Of a DNA stretch of 64,000 bases, positions 24,401 through 37,879 are shown piece by piece. Each line of letters begins with the position of its first letter. Positions within the stretch are counted from its first letter, which is position 1. The position numbers were made by a program, and so were the translations under genes. The notes beneath the pieces were generated by a model. The model had not been told where the DNA came from and searched no databases. It saw nothing but the letters and a program-made list of their open reading frames with translations. Origin of the DNA: Opisthorchis felineus (lineage: Eukaryota > Platyhelminthes > Trematoda > Opisthorchiida > Opisthorchiidae); NCBI GenBank assembly GCA_004794785.1, contig SJOL01008347.1:1675096-1739095 (forward strand), in the 5' to 3' direction.

Positions 24401-27400
24401 TGTCCATACTGCCTTTAGATTTGTGAAGACAAGGAAGCGTTTTACCCATGATCATTAGGCTAAAAAGTACAAATGGCTTTGTGTTCCATCATCGTCGCTA
24501 GCTAACAGCTTTATGCTGATGGCATTTTGGTGTCAACTGCTATTACTTCCAGCCTCTTCGGAATTTTCTTCATGTGGGTTATTGGTGCTTGAACCTTTTG
24601 GGTCTCGGATCCCAAAATTTGAAGCATTTAGTTCTAAGTTAGTAGTATACACGTAGTTAGTTAGTATACCCGTATACTACGTTCGCTTCTGCCAGATTAA
24701 GGGATAAAAATAAGCTACAAAAGGGAGAAAAAAGTGACAAGTGTCGTATCCCTTCATACTGTTTCCTACACTTCCCGGAACTGGCTAAAAACTATTCTGA
24801 AACATTTTTTTCGACCTAGTGAACTTATATACTACTATAAAGCACTACGTCAATAACAGCGACCCGGGTCAATACCATTTACTAGTTTTGGGCAGCTTTT
24901 ATGGTCAGCAAAAGTTGGAAGGTATAACGACTTTTTGCAGTATAATGAAGCGTCATCAAGGTGTTAGAGGTTTTGCACCAACGATCTATAGGAGGCTATT
25001 TCTGGGCGCACTCCACCACCCTGTCTAACATGGTCGAGTATTTGATGGCAAACAATGTTAGTTGATTACACAAGACGTGCACAAAAGATCATACGTCTGA
25101 ATTTAGAAATTTGAAACAGAAATTTCTTGAAGAAGTTAACCAAAATGGTGATCTTTTCAAACAGAGGTTTGTGTATTGGTGGGATGTCATCGCGTGCGAC
25201 ACTTTCATGCATGTAGAAAAAATGGGTGGCTGCAAACCGGTTAGTTATTTGTATCCAGTGAACGTTTTAGGAGTTGAGTGTGGATTTGATAATATAATTT
25301 GAGGAGATGTTATTAGAAAAATCTAACTCCAAAAATATCATACCAAGTACTACAAGACTTATAATAACTTCCAATCGCCAAATTTTGCCATCAAAATACA
25401 GTCAATGTGGAGTAGATACAGTATAGCTATAAAATGTTTGACTTGGCCTCACTTTTGAGTTTAATGCCACGTAGAGTTTTTCCGCTGTGGCCAGTTCAGA
25501 ACGAAAAAGCTAATTTTCCAGAAGTTGCTTGTCAGCTTCGCTCAACTTAACTGCACTATGCCAAGACAGTGGCTGCACTCAAAAAGCTAGATTGACATAA
25601 ACAGGTGTAGTAATTTACAATGAAATTGAGTGAGCATTTTACAAGCCCGAATGCCCACGGCAAAAATACCACACAGGGTTATTGCTTTGCGGCAAGCGTA
25701 ATGTGTAAAATTTCCTGGAGTCATTCGCCCCACCAATACAAGTGTGACAAATCTTAAGTACTTTAAACATCAATGGCGAAGCAACATTTTACGACTGAAC
25801 GGTATGCCGACTCTAAACCAAGCCAGTATGAAAAAATGTTAGTTGTGAAAAACAGTCGATAGGTGACTATTTCCCATACTCCCTTATGAGATCTCTGAGC
25901 CAAGTTAAGACAACTCAGCCTAAAAGTAGAGCTTCGAGACGAAATGTCGCTTGTTTGCTTACCTTGTATCGAAAACCAGATGTTATGGCTCGGTTTTATG
26001 AACCGGCTGAATGTAGGTCAGTTTATTTTTTCGGAAACTTCTTGTTTTACAGGAATCGCATGTATGTAGTGAGATTGGAATGCGTACAAACGCTGTTGGC
26101 TTGTATGTTTTCATTAAAAAGCTGGTTTTCAGCAAACGTGTAAGTTATCAACCTAACTTTGCACGTGGAGCTTGCTGAGTTTCCTGTTTTTCTGTCATTT
26201 AGCACTGTAGACAGATCACGTCGATCTTCGTTATGAAGCAGTACATTACTGCTGCAGTCTTGTTTGGCTTCGTGTCTGTTGTGTGAAGTGGACCATAAAA
26301 TCACAACTTGACAGTGGGAGCTATAGGGTTGAAACGCAAAACAGCTCAAGTGATTAGCTCGAATTAACTAATGACGAGGTCACAAACTGGTCACTTGCTT
26401 GTTACAGTATTCAAAGGCATGATGCTCTTTAGAGATGACGTAGTTTGGAAACCTGGTGATCCAAAGTTGAGATCTAAAACCCCTGATAATAAGCGTGAAC
26501 GGAAGGAGGACACCAATTAAATGTTCCACGAGTTGTTTTTAACAAAAGTACCAAATACGAAGATCGACCGGGGATACTCGCAGTAATAATGAACGGACTC
26601 ACACTTCGAAACAGGAGCATATTTAATCTGATCATTCATGAATGACTCATGCCTGTGTTTTTCTGCGCCAGCTAATCATTTGGAACCTGTCATTCCAGTT
26701 TATAACTGTAGATTAATGAATTCTAGCGTTTTAGCAGTAAGGTTTGTAGGTCATCAAATTCTGATTTCGTGCTTGCGATGAAAGGCTAACTTGCGACACC
26801 CACCGGTCATCGTGCTCACAATAAACTCCGAACACGGCCACATGACTTACTTCGAGCTTCCGTCTGGGCTGGTATATTGCTATCCGGGAGATGCGGCGGT
26901 GGGTCATGCTATCATTTAGAAGAACAAATGGTAATGCCCTTGATGCCTTGGTCCATGAGGATGCAGAAAGACCACATTTGAGTGAGAACTTACGTTCATT
27001 TCAGGAACAAAGCATCCGGTAGTTGCGGAAAAAAGGTTGAGTGTTAGTAATAACACTTGGGGTGTTCTGCTAATTTCGTCGGACTGTACAGGGAATTCGA
27101 ATCCCTGCAAATGATCTGGTGGTTATCTGTATTCAAACTGGATGGTGTCCGATGGCAAAGGTTTACGTCTGCCTCCTGCACCAGGTTACGATATAGAATC
27201 TTTGTTTGTTGTTCAATCTACGGCGCAACGTTAACCTCTAGTGGGTTGAATTTCGAACCTATATCTGGTGGCTAAGTTAAAACCAGACGAACGAACTACT
27301 GTATCAACCGATTAAAGGTAACTGCAGTCAGTTCAGACGGTGGCATGCTCTAGCATAGCAGTGAAAATAATGACTTATACCTCATGAGCACGTCACAGCA

Positions 27401-29090
27401 CCTACCATAACTGAAGAATTTCTGAGTATTGGTTGAAGGTAATTCACACCAGAATAATCTAACCTACAAAAGTACCTTTTATTTTTATGCAGTTGTCGGA
27501 AAGGTGCTGGGCAAAAAACATACAAAGAGAATAAAATCACTGTTTATTATGGTTGATGGCCATATTCTTGTAAGTGGTGCTCATTCGTGAGCTCGACCGC
27601 GAAATATGAGACTGGTGCATGAACTGGACTGTTTTTGTATGGATATGACAGGACCATATTTAATTTTCGGACCATATAAATATTTTTCAACTATACCAGT
27701 TAAAGTTCAACTAAAGTAAATATGACGTTGAGAGTCGTAAGCATGACCGCAAGAGCTGGAATAATAGCCTCAATAGCACGCAAGCCAGTTACGCTACTCT
27801 CATGAATGGTTCACCGATTGATTCCCATCATGAAAAGCAAATAATTGGAATGGAGTATATATGTGCTTTTTCCGAGCGTGCTACACACAAGCAGTTGCCC
27901 CTGGGCAGTGAAGCCAGTGGGACCAAAAGCCGAGTCTGTGGTAGGAGCACTTCGTTCAACCTACGTTATCTAATCTAAATGCAGCTGAATATTGCCAAAG
28001 TGCTCGTCACAATTTAGGATTGTTTATTAGACAGATTTCCTCCGCTACACAGAACAAGAATGGACCTGCCCTTTGAGTTAAACGCTGAAGTGTATGTTCT
28101 GAAGACACAAAACAAAGCATTTAGCTACTGGAAAACGTCTGCACCTGGAAAGAACTGCACAGCGACAAATGAGCGCCCGGATCAGTGGAAAGTTGGTACC
28201 CGTGTTGGTATTCTCAACTCCCGTCATCTACCAGTTGCTTAAATGTGAAGGTTTTCCGTAGTAAAATTCTGAATAGTAGAATATTCCGATTAGGTTATGA
28301 TAGCATGAGATTCCAGTTAGAACCAAAGTAACTTGAAAGTGAGTGTATTTCGAAGATAATTTCTTTCTCTCAAGGCGATCAAAACTAATGATTATGTGGC
28401 GAAAATCATGTTTAGGTAAATGTTGTGAGCATTTCTTTCTCTTAAAACAACAGAGTGACCAAGTTTGCCACTATAATGAATTCATGCGTTGTGGCAGGCC
28501 TACTTCAGATCGACGGTCTGGTTAGTAAAACGTTTATTCTGGTAGCATTGCAATGGCATAAATTCTAGGGAAACCATTCCACCTGAATTGAATTCCGCAC
28601 GATTCTCCGCCAGTGACATCTGCCTGTTTCGAACGCTATGGACTAAGGGAACTTTACTTCATTAGTACTCTTGGTGGGTAAAATCAGGCGACTTCCTCAC
28701 CACCAAAGGCAGCGGAAATAAAAAAGGTACACCAACCAGTGTTATAAATGCCAAATTCCGCTGCGGCAACTCACTCTAGCGGGGGAAGACCAGATTTTGC
28801 CATTTATTTTTTACTACTCATAAGTAGGTTGTAGCACAAAAGTGTTCTTGCGCGTTCAAGAGAAGGAAAACTTCAGTATGTTGCAACAATGTAGACTGGT
28901 TAGAAATGCCGGCCACAAAGGTATGCTTACGCCTATTTTAATCAGCTATATTTGCGCAGAGATCTAATATTATCCCATTGTCTTCGTACTACCTCCTTTA
29001 AGAATAAAAATAAAAGAAGTAAGTCAAAGCAAACCAGGCCATTGCTGGAAAGTAAACTCCGATCTGTGTTGGCGAAATCAAATTCTACTA
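21491..29090. other. Non-coding stretch, no supported gene
   Basis: No exon is supported. Plus-strand frames at 25111-25302 and 28060-28242 have protein-like composition, and the first has a possible short exon between a TTTAG acceptor and an AGAG|GTTTGT donor, but neither matches a family I know. A T-arm-like block near 27091-27108 (CAGGG, a central TTCGAAT, CCCTG) may be a tRNA-related repeat piece. A short inverted repeat lies at 24642-24680. Confidence 0.45.
24642..24680. repeat. 9-bp inverted repeat with internal copies
   Basis: GTAGTATAC (24642-24650) is matched by its reverse complement GTATACTAC (24672-24680). Between them lies a further TAGTATAC. The block could form a small cruciform. 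No gene or element end adjoins it. Confidence 0.5.
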
Positions 29091-29178
29091 GAGTGTTGAC
29101 TTATTTGCGAATTCCGTTTAAAGATACAACTTGGCTTAACCTATTCAATAAAGGATTAGTGAAAAACAGAAGGGAGTC
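29091..29178 (+). mobile_element. Possible Penelope-like element fragment
   Basis: The frame reads VLTYLRIPFKDTTWLNLFNK and continues with basic residues. The block Y-L-x-I/L-P-F-K followed by a spaced hydrophobic pattern and basic residues is characteristic of the region after the reverse transcriptase in Penelope-like retroelements, which are abundant in trematodes. The following GIY-YIG-like cysteine region is not visible. The match covers fewer than 30 residues, so this is a candidate only. Confidence 0.25.
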
Positions 29179-32100
29179 AGGAATACTGAAACACCACAAT
29201 TGTTCAGCTGCCATAACTGGGTTAAATTACGAACTCAGTGTCAAATAAACGCGCGCAATTAAACCTTCACCATCTAATTTATACTGATAAGGCATTGAAT
29301 TGCAGATCATCTGCCAAGATTGGTGGAACAACTTAAGAACTATCTGATCAACTAGCATTGAATGCACCCTAGCTACCAATATTGCAACAGGTTATCCTCA
29401 AATACGTTTAGGATTTTCGCAAACTCTAGCGTAACTGCTACTGAACTGCAGTATCGAAATGGCAGCTAATCCACTAGCTGACAATGAGGGCATCCTAAAG
29501 ATTTCGTCCAGCTTATCATCCTGAAAAACATTTTACCATTACTAATTTGATTTGTCATTGAGGAGAATGTTGGTAGGTCAGGGGGCATAGGTGGTCGTTG
29601 GTTTATTCGATAAGCTGAGGGGTTTGATTGCAAACATTTCATCACCAATCGAGGTCACCACAACTGAAGGATCACAACTGCAAAAGCTACAATGAGCCCA
29701 GCTTACAGTCTCAATGCGCCATATGAAGGACGGACTTAAAACACTTGTACCATACAGTATATTTGAAATTTCTGCAGACGACGAATATGTGCGGAAGCCT
29801 AATTTATAATTTTGCGCAATCAGTATATCAACAACAATGTTGTTGAACACGTATCTCATAGATGGACAGGACCACATTGTCGCGTAATCGTCAGGCCACA
29901 AGGGTTACTTGTGGAACAACGTTGAAATCGTTTTCGGTCCCTTGCAGTTGGACTGTGTCCACCTTTCAGGCCACGGCTGGCTGCGAATAATGAAGCACCA
30001 TCTCAAACCAGTTGCACACATGAAGGTTTTATGATGTCCAACTTGCTCGTTTCCTTCTTCGTTATGTCTTATCCAGTTCTTTTTTTCTCGCTTCTGTGAA
30101 GGTGGCACTTTTTCGACGCATCTTTGAGTTTGGGGGTGTAAGTTCAACTCACAGTGTTACCTAACAAGAATTATCTCAGTGCAGGAAAGAAGTTCGAATA
30201 CATATATCGGGTTGAACTAAACCATGTCAGCCCTAGATAATTCATGTCTGAAAATGATTAATCTTGGATGATTAAACTAAAACATTCCTTCCTTTTTCAG
30301 TTACTCGCCGGTTGGAGAATTCGTATTCAATAGCTAATCGGTCTATTTGTAAAGTATGGCCCGTACTGGGGTCGGTAAGAGCAAAACGCATGCAATCAGT
30401 TCAGGAGCAGTTTGGCGAGTCAAAGCAAGACGCACATAAGCCATCTTGTTCCAAGAGTGCAAAGAGGTCAGTTTTGCTATTTTGTCCTCAGACAACTCGT
30501 TCATTAATAGCTTCATTGGGAATTACTCTGACCACGTCTGCCTAACGCACCATCAAGTACCATATATTGGAATCTATATCAAAATGGAGTAGGAAGTAAG
30601 GAAAACGTTCAACAGTAATTCAGTACCGAGAAATTACCCACCAGAAGAAACAATTACTGCCGTTACAGTTTTGATGACAACATAACGTTCAGTAAATGAC
30701 GTCATATTATACCGTTGTCCGTTATTAATAACGTAATACCAGTTGTTTTTTTCCGTGTCGAACAATCGCCTGTAGTGCTGTCGTCCACCATCCAACATTT
30801 GTTGATGCGTGCCGCATGCATTGGCTTACCTATCGACCATGCTCATTCCAGAGTTGGCATCAAAACTGTGGTGGTATTTATTCACAAATTCGGAGGAGTT
30901 ACAGTTACCGGTTTCCGGTTAAACACGTTATCTATTCTCCGCTCACACTTTTTTATTGTGGCTTAACTTTTTAGCCTCATCAGCTATCGCAAATGACAGC
31001 ATCAGATTGGTCTTCCATCCATCCACCTACCTCAAGTCTGATGAATTGTCGCACCCCCAGAATTGTGCACACGGTGACATCGACACGCGAACAATGATCC
31101 ACGTTAGTTTCCAAAAGCAGTGTTTTTGTTGCTGCATTGGAGACACTTGTGTTTGATTGTTGAGTGGAACGCGGGAGAACACTCCATTGGGACGAGGCAA
31201 ATTTGATAGATGGTTAAGGGGCGTTAGGGATAGAAAACACACCGCTTGGTCTTTTAAATACCTAATCGAACCAGGTTCAAGCAGAGATGTGATTCTGTGG
31301 CAATGAGGTGAACAAAAAATCCTCGACTATTTTATTTTAGAGGAAATCGTAGTTTGAATGTTCACTAGAGAATGTGTCAAACTACTCAAAGGACAAGACC
31401 GGTACCATCAATGTGCACCGGTTGGCAATGATTCTGATTCAATGGAGATGATTCTCATGATTACCATGGCTGCCGAAAAAGTTTTTTTTCCAGTTTAGTA
31501 TTTGTTATTACAAGATATGAAAGTTGAACCGTGTTAGGAACATATGACAGGTTGTGTTTCGAATTTACTTTGTGTCTAGCATAGTGAACCAAAGGAATAG
31601 AGTATAGATAGGACTCATTACACATAGTTGCACACAATGGTTACTGAAAACTTCTAAGTTGTATGACGTACCATAAATTGATGAAAGTGTTTGAGTGGGA
31701 TGCTTGGAAGGTACAGTAATTAGGATGAATAAGCACTTTGAATTTGGTGGCCCTGGTTTTATCAGTAAGTACTCCCAATAAGAACAGTAGGAACAATGGT
31801 TTAGATGGCTGTGAATCTGTTCGCCGAGCTTGGTAACTAACATGTAAACCTTTCGTTTCCAAATGAGAAGACGTCATCAGTGGGCGGCTGGTTGGTTTCG
31901 ACAACTTGCTAAAAGTATGAACAAGTCCTACTCAAAATGGTTGATACCCATCTAGATATCGAAACTAAAACAGTCAGGATAGAGAACGCATCAACCTGGT
32001 TCAGGATAAAACAGAATGGGCGCAAATTACGAGGCCTCCGTTCCACGGGACAGACCCGAGGTGTCTTACCAATGAATGTAATTTTGGCACAATTACTGAA

Positions 32101-33959
32101 GTTTGTTAAACCTCAAAACGTCCCACATGTCGGGGGATTTCGGTAACAAGTTCAGCTATGGAAGACATTCGAGATGAAAATGCGCGGGGGCACAATTGGT
32201 GAGTGCTTTTAACTGCTCTATCAAGACCCATTAATCTTACCTAAATATTCTCGGTTTTCTGGAGGTTCATCTGATCACAGCTGAGGGTATTTTTGTATAA
32301 AATTAGCATGGTTACTTTTTGATCATCCTTTTTAGTGAACTGGGGCACCTGTACGGTTTTATGTAACAAAAACAGGATATTTTACCGGAAATTATTTTCC
32401 CGTCTCTGGAATTTTATTCTTCACGTTAGGTGCAAACAAGCACTCACCTTCCAAATGATGTTACGGAGTTATTGTTTCCTAAGCCTGATTAAGTAAGCTT
32501 AGTATAGAAGACATGCAAGATTGGTTAGCATACAATGGACAGCTGTAAAGTCTGTGTGACGATGCAAGGGTATTTTAGATGATGCTTAGGAGTTTTTCGA
32601 CGTTTAGCGCCGCTCACGAACTATATGTAATAAAACTAAATTCGCTCATCGTCTAAGGTCAGTCCAAATAACGTCGAATTGCATATGCATATTCATTAGT
32701 CTACCCAAGGAACTCCCCACAAATGGCTTGATCTTGTAAAAGTAGTGTGGTATTCATATCCAAAGTGTGGCAGCGCCAAGTGAACTGTTAGAGTCCTCCG
32801 AAGGACTTATAACCCAGTATACAGACACTTATTAATATTCAAATACCTTTCGATCTCATTCATTGCAATTTGAAAATAACTCTCGCCTTCTGGTGCACCT
32901 TGGTCAGGCTTCTATTTTTTTGTCGCCAGGTAACTTTTTGTTAGCACGTTTACTAACCCACAGTTTTGTGTCATAGTCACCGTCATCAAAGCCAATTTTG
33001 GGAGAATATTCCGGCCCTCATCTTGATCTTATGAGACCTTATGCTGCTTGATTAGCAAGTGATGGTGATTTTCCAGCGCGTTTGATTTTTATAAGCATTT
33101 TAACTAATTTCATGCTTCTCCTGCGTAATCCGAAGTACGAAAGAAGTTTGGAGGAACTTCCACACTGATTCATTATCCGTGTTCTCCTACGTTGAAAGTG
33201 TGACCCTTCCGTTTGTACCTTATCACCTGCACATGAAGTGCTTCCAGCTCCGTCATTTACAAGCAAGCCGAAATCTCCGAATAACTATTCCAATATGCTT
33301 ACTTTGCACCTTGCTTCCGTGCTTGTCCTTGCATGAACCTGATGATTCCAGATGAAGTTATGAATACAACTGATGTGTGTCACTATATACTCAAGCACAA
33401 TAAATCTGCGAGCGCAGATTCTTCAGAATCGGACGTGGTTTGTTAAGTCTCCAAACTGTTACTCTGTTGAACCCGTTGATGCGAATTAGCTCGGAACTAG
33501 TTCAGTTCACTAATGTTCTACCAGCGCGCACGCCGGGCTTAATTTCTTTGGTCTGAGTCACAGTGCGGTAGCTTGCTAACATCAATTAGCACAACCGAAA
33601 TACCGACATTCCGACACACCGTTATTAAGGATATCTGTTTTACTCATCTGGTCAGAGCAACGTTAACGGTTACAGCTAAGGTATGTTACTAACTACCCCA
33701 TTATGTACACGAATTACACTCCACACCAGTTTCGTTTTAACAACAGAATCATCTGAATCCCAGTCGTATGTCGTTTATGATATTCTTCAATGCAATACTT
33801 ACGTTTGATGGTCTGAGTGTTTTGGTAAGAAAACAGATTCACAAATGCATCCTTGTTTCATAAAAAACCTGACTTGGCCTTCGGCAGCAAATTGTGAACT
33901 ACCAATAAGCAGATAAACGTTTAACCATATCGAAATTAAGCTGGACCATAAAGGAAACT
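29179..33959. other. Non-coding stretch, nothing supported
   Basis: No recognisable exon, RNA gene or transposon domain. A minus-strand frame at 33039-33266 ends in a basic C-terminus but shows no family motif and no clear acceptor. The minus-strand frames at 29578-30147 and 31565-31904 look like chance. Confidence 0.45.
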
Positions 33960-34045
33960 ACTCACAAGGTTGCTGAAAGCTCTTCGCCAGCCCACGATCG
34001 GTTTTGCCCTCTTCGGGGCTCATCAGCTAAGCGCAGTCTCCAAGT
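33960..34045 (-). repeat. Interspersed repeat, copy 1 of an inverted pair
   Basis: Read on the minus strand this contains AGCTGATGAGCCCCGAA followed by a 21-base block (33988-34008) that matches the block at 34225-34245 on the plus strand at 17 of 21 positions. The layout (GATGAG-CCC, then a GAAAC-GG-CGT block) resembles the 3' body of trematode tRNA-related SINEs. Only this core can be delimited; the ends are approximate. Confidence 0.4.
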
Positions 34046-34204
34046 TTCCATCAACCTTGTGTTCTACTGCACCCAAATTGGATTGATTTCGACAAATATT
34101 CCCATTTGCACATCAAGTTGGTTTTCAGCCGAATCTCTCGCTTGTGATATTCTTCAAGTGAATTTTCTGTGCAAAGTTCGTCCAATGATTCAGTTTATTT
34201 TCAT

Positions 34205-34290
34205 TCCCGACCGGGTCTAGGAAGGACGAAACAGGTCGTGGGCTGTCGTTTCTTTTGAGAAAATATACTGCGATATCTCGAATATCGTAC
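34205..34290 (+). repeat. Interspersed repeat, copy 2 of an inverted pair
   Basis: The core GACGAAACAGGTCGTGGGCT (from 34225) is shared with the minus-strand copy about 220 bases away. The segment is in opposite orientation, so the two could pair in a transcript. The flanks are too diverged for a firm boundary. Confidence 0.4.
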
Positions 34291-37200
34291 CAACTGAAAC
34301 ATGAGGTGGCCTTTGTGCAGCGCGTTTATTCGAAGTATACCATAAACGAGAAATTAAGCTGAATCCCCTATGAAAACCATATTGATATACAATATATACA
34401 AATGAGTGTATTTGTCAAATGTAGACCATGTTTTGGGGCCATTTGGGTATCGCAAGGTCTGCTCAGGCAGGCCGTTCTTAATGAAGAACATCACGTCGAT
34501 TGGACGAATATGTCCAGCGCGGGCTACGGACTAGACGAAGATATTCCTTAGTTGGTCACAATGTCAGGCAATCTGCATCGAGCATCTATAGCTTGACGCT
34601 ATGCGCCCCCTCACCAAGATTTTACTGTAATCTTGTGGAACATTCTGTGATGACCACATAAATACAGCTTTAATAGCCTCCCTTGCTCTCAGTAAACGGC
34701 TGTCGCAAGCTACCACGTTATTTGATATAGCACAGTGCGAGCAGCAGGAAGACGAGGACTGACATTGAAGTTGCAACACCGTCAGCAGGGCTCAACATGA
34801 GTAAGCGTCACGAGTTATGCGTATCAGGGCTCGCCCTCAAACAACGGTTAATACGATTTGAGAACAGTGGTTTTACTGAAACAGTGGAGCCACAGGATGG
34901 CAGGAATTGTCACTAGGACAGTGTAAAAATTATTTTAGTGAGGGCTATAAAATATACCCGGGAAAGACTGTAGAATACCACTTAGTTTTCTTAGTTGCTG
35001 AAATGTGTCTTACGTATAAAAAGGAAACTTTACCGTTCAAGTGTAGCCAATCAATACTGAACGGCCGAAAATTGGTGCTACTCTTTCGTCTCTGTAGGAT
35101 GTTCCTGAATCCGCATTGAACAAATCTCTTTGGAATTTTGGAAGCATTTATTATGGCCTAATAGTTCACAAGATTTCTTGCTTGGTATGCATTGTGAAAA
35201 TTATGGAACTGTTGGCCATTTTTTCCAAGGTAAACACGTGATAAAAGATTTTTCAGTGCCTTGGTACAAGGAGGTTATTAGAAAATGCAATATACAGAGT
35301 GATAAACGGACTGTTGTGTAGATAATCAAGTGAAAATTCGTTAAAATCAATTGTTCCGGGTACAGGTTCGTATATAAAAAACATTAAATAAGGTAGTAGG
35401 GATAACATTCTTCATATGTTTGACATATCTCAGGAAGCTTTGCTGTCGGTGAAGATTGTTCTAAATACCACAGTACTTGTTCCAACAAACCCAGTCAAGC
35501 ATAGGATCAAATAGCTTTGGGGCAAGGTGGACGAGATGGAATCTCGTCTGATGATTTTTTGCTTGCCAAATTCGCCTTCACGCATCTGACATTATGAGAT
35601 GCAGTTTCCGGATATTCGCACACAAACATCAGGCTAAACCTGAGGCATTACTCGGAATCATAGTGTGGGTATTTTACAAGAGCCATGTTTGGACGGTTAA
35701 TCTTTGTTTGACAGCTAACCATCAAAATCGGAATTGAATACAATCAAAATTTTGCAGGGTGATTTCACTGGAGACCACTCGTTCCTGAGGGTGTTGTTAA
35801 ACTGTCTGACAGGCGTGTGATGGCGAGTTTACTGCATTCCGAAAAGAATAGTATAAATACATCATGAAAAGTTTAGTTTTTTCAAAAAAGCACTCCTGAT
35901 CGATTTCGTGCTCCTATACATCAGAGAAAACAAGGTAGCGATTGAACAGGCAAACAAATGGTGTGGATCGGTGCAACTGAAATTGAAATTGAAAAGAAAG
36001 AACATGGATCTTATTTGCTCCAAAGTACCTAATAACTAAAACGTTTGTCCTCGCTGTGGCGCTATACTTTGGATTTTCTAATAACTGTAGGCAGGGAAAG
36101 GACGCTCTAAGTTTAGGAGTTTTGCAACCCCCCGTGCGGAGCCCATCGCTTCTTGTTGCAATACAGTTTCACAGTCTGATTACATTTTCAGTGAACAGAA
36201 TTTGCTTCAGGAAGTAGAAAACTTTACGACATGCGGTCAGTACCTTCTGCGCTCTGGTCGGTTATGCGGAATGGTGACCCTTCTCCGCAATTTCGTAGCC
36301 AAAAGAATGCCATTATTGATGCCAACAGAAACCGCGAGATCGTCTTTGTACCCCCATTTGCTAGGTCCTGCTGTGGTTGGAAATGATGGGGTATTTGAGT
36401 GCAACGGCTCCCAAAATTTCCACCTCGTTCAGATAAGCCTTGCTGAGGATTATTGCAGCAAGGGGCCGAAAGAGTGAAAAGTGATCTTCCACAACACTTT
36501 TGTACGTAGCCAATTTACCTCGCACTGTCGCATTGCTGTGCGGCTGCGGTGAAGTGAATGATAATCGTAATCTATGTGTACTGGTTTCCACCAACACTCA
36601 ACCACTAAAGAAAACCAATAGTAGTACCCTAGTATTAACAGTTTGTGTTCTGCAGTCGCACATTTGTTTTTCTCTGGCGATATAAAGTGTATGGTTTAGG
36701 ATGCTGTGAAACCCGTATGTACCTCTGACGCACATTGTCAGATGAGCCGGAGTCAAGCTATATGCTTCAATAATCACGGTCAAAAAGACCCGTTTAACAC
36801 AGCTGACGGGATCCATGGCAGTGTCTAGTTAGGAAGGCCGAGGTTTCCATTTGACAGGACTACTTCTGGAAGTTTGGTAATTGGCGAATGAGCGAACATT
36901 CCAAAAGCCAGATTGGTATAACCCAGCTGCCAGTGTTGTTTAATATTCGTTAGGTGGTGCATATTACCTCGAGTTGATAAGCCATCAACTATCCAGAGTG
37001 TGAAAGATAAGAGCCCAATATGTTTTCACTGGATGATATTCATTAAATCTGTTTTCATGTAGTGTGAAACGAGGCATGTTTACCTGCCTAAATAGTCCGA
37101 AGGCTAGTGGCGTAAGCTGGTGATTTGAGTTTCTCCTGGGTACTGACATACAAGTGAAAATCAACAGATTATAGCTGTACAAACAGTTGGTAATACAATT

Positions 37201-37329
37201 CAGCCAAGTGGAATCAGCAACAGTTCCCTCCATACCTCGGTTTTCTCTTGGTGCCATGAGCGTAGTACCCCTTGGAAGTACTAATAAGAATACCTGCATT
37301 CTCTCGGGTAGGCAGATGTCCATCTGTTG
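34291..37329. other. Non-coding stretch, nothing supported
   Basis: No gene is supported. A frame at 36202-36477 starts just after a good acceptor-like TTTTCAG but matches no family. A plus-strand frame at 35130-35321 contains a CENYGTVGHF block that resembles a zinc knuckle with one cysteine lost; it is recorded under rejected observations. Confidence 0.4.
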
Positions 37330-37490
37330 GTAGGATGAGGAGATTTCAGAATTTTATTGCATATATCGGCCCGTTATTGAAGCAAGTCTATGCTGAAAAT
37401 CTGAGAAGCATCGTTGTTGGAAATCTCAACACTGCTCATCTCACGAAACTCGGAGTCTGGAACCAGCAATCTTCTGGTCAGTGGTTTAAT
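37330..37490 (-). mobile_element. tRNA-derived SINE, copy D
   Basis: On the minus strand this copy has the B-box-proximal block CCAGACTCCGAGTTTCGTGA, then the diverged core GTTGAGATTTCCAACAACG (37412-37430), then TTTTCAGCATAGACTTGC and GAAATCTCC near 37335. These match copies A and C in order and spacing. The A-box end is barely recognisable. The copy is old and inactive. Confidence 0.55.
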
Positions 37491-37689
37491 ACCTAACCTT
37501 TATGTGATTAGCCTTCACTTAGACGGGATGGAGGGACGCTCATCCTTCACTCACGTGATCCATTTAACGTGGTTAGGCATTGCCTGCCCCCTTGAGTAAC
37601 GACTTCCCGGATAGAAGTTTCCCTCACCTTGTGGTGTTATTATTCCTCTGAGCCACTTATAGATTGATGATAAAGTGAGTAGATTTGGT
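37491..37689. other. Spacer inside the SINE cluster
   Basis: About 200 bases between copies D and B. No similarity to the SINE and no coding feature is seen. Confidence 0.4.
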
Positions 37690-37879
37690 TATTTTAAAGT
37701 GAGATTCCAGCCTGCAGGTGAGGTCACTCTACACGGACAACCCGGCAAGCTCTGTAAAACTGTTTCATCCTTATAGGGAATCATCGGTAGAGTAAATTTC
37801 ACGAAACTCCAGGGAGTCTCATACTGGCGACTTCCCTGTAAGGAATTTAAACGTTTAACCGTTTGAGCACGAGTGGCAC
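37690..37879 (-). mobile_element. tRNA-derived SINE, copy B
   Basis: On the minus strand the head CTCAAACGGTTAAACGTTTA corresponds to the A-box region of copy A. It is followed by AGACTCCCTGGAGTTTCGTG and the core CCGATGATTCCCTATAAGG (37769-37787). The 3' part GGAATCTCACTTT near 37700 corresponds to the GAAATCTCC block of the other copies. The copy lies head to head with copy C. Confidence 0.6.

Noticed and set aside
27085..27125. A T-arm-like block with a central TTCGAAT and flanking CAGGG/CCCTG
   Set aside because: The loop is nine bases instead of seven and no A-box or acceptor stem can be drawn upstream, so this is not an intact tRNA gene. It could be SINE debris.
35190..35240. CENYGTVGHF, similar to a retroviral-type zinc knuckle
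   Set aside because: The second and third cysteines are missing and no gag or pol sequence adjoins it.
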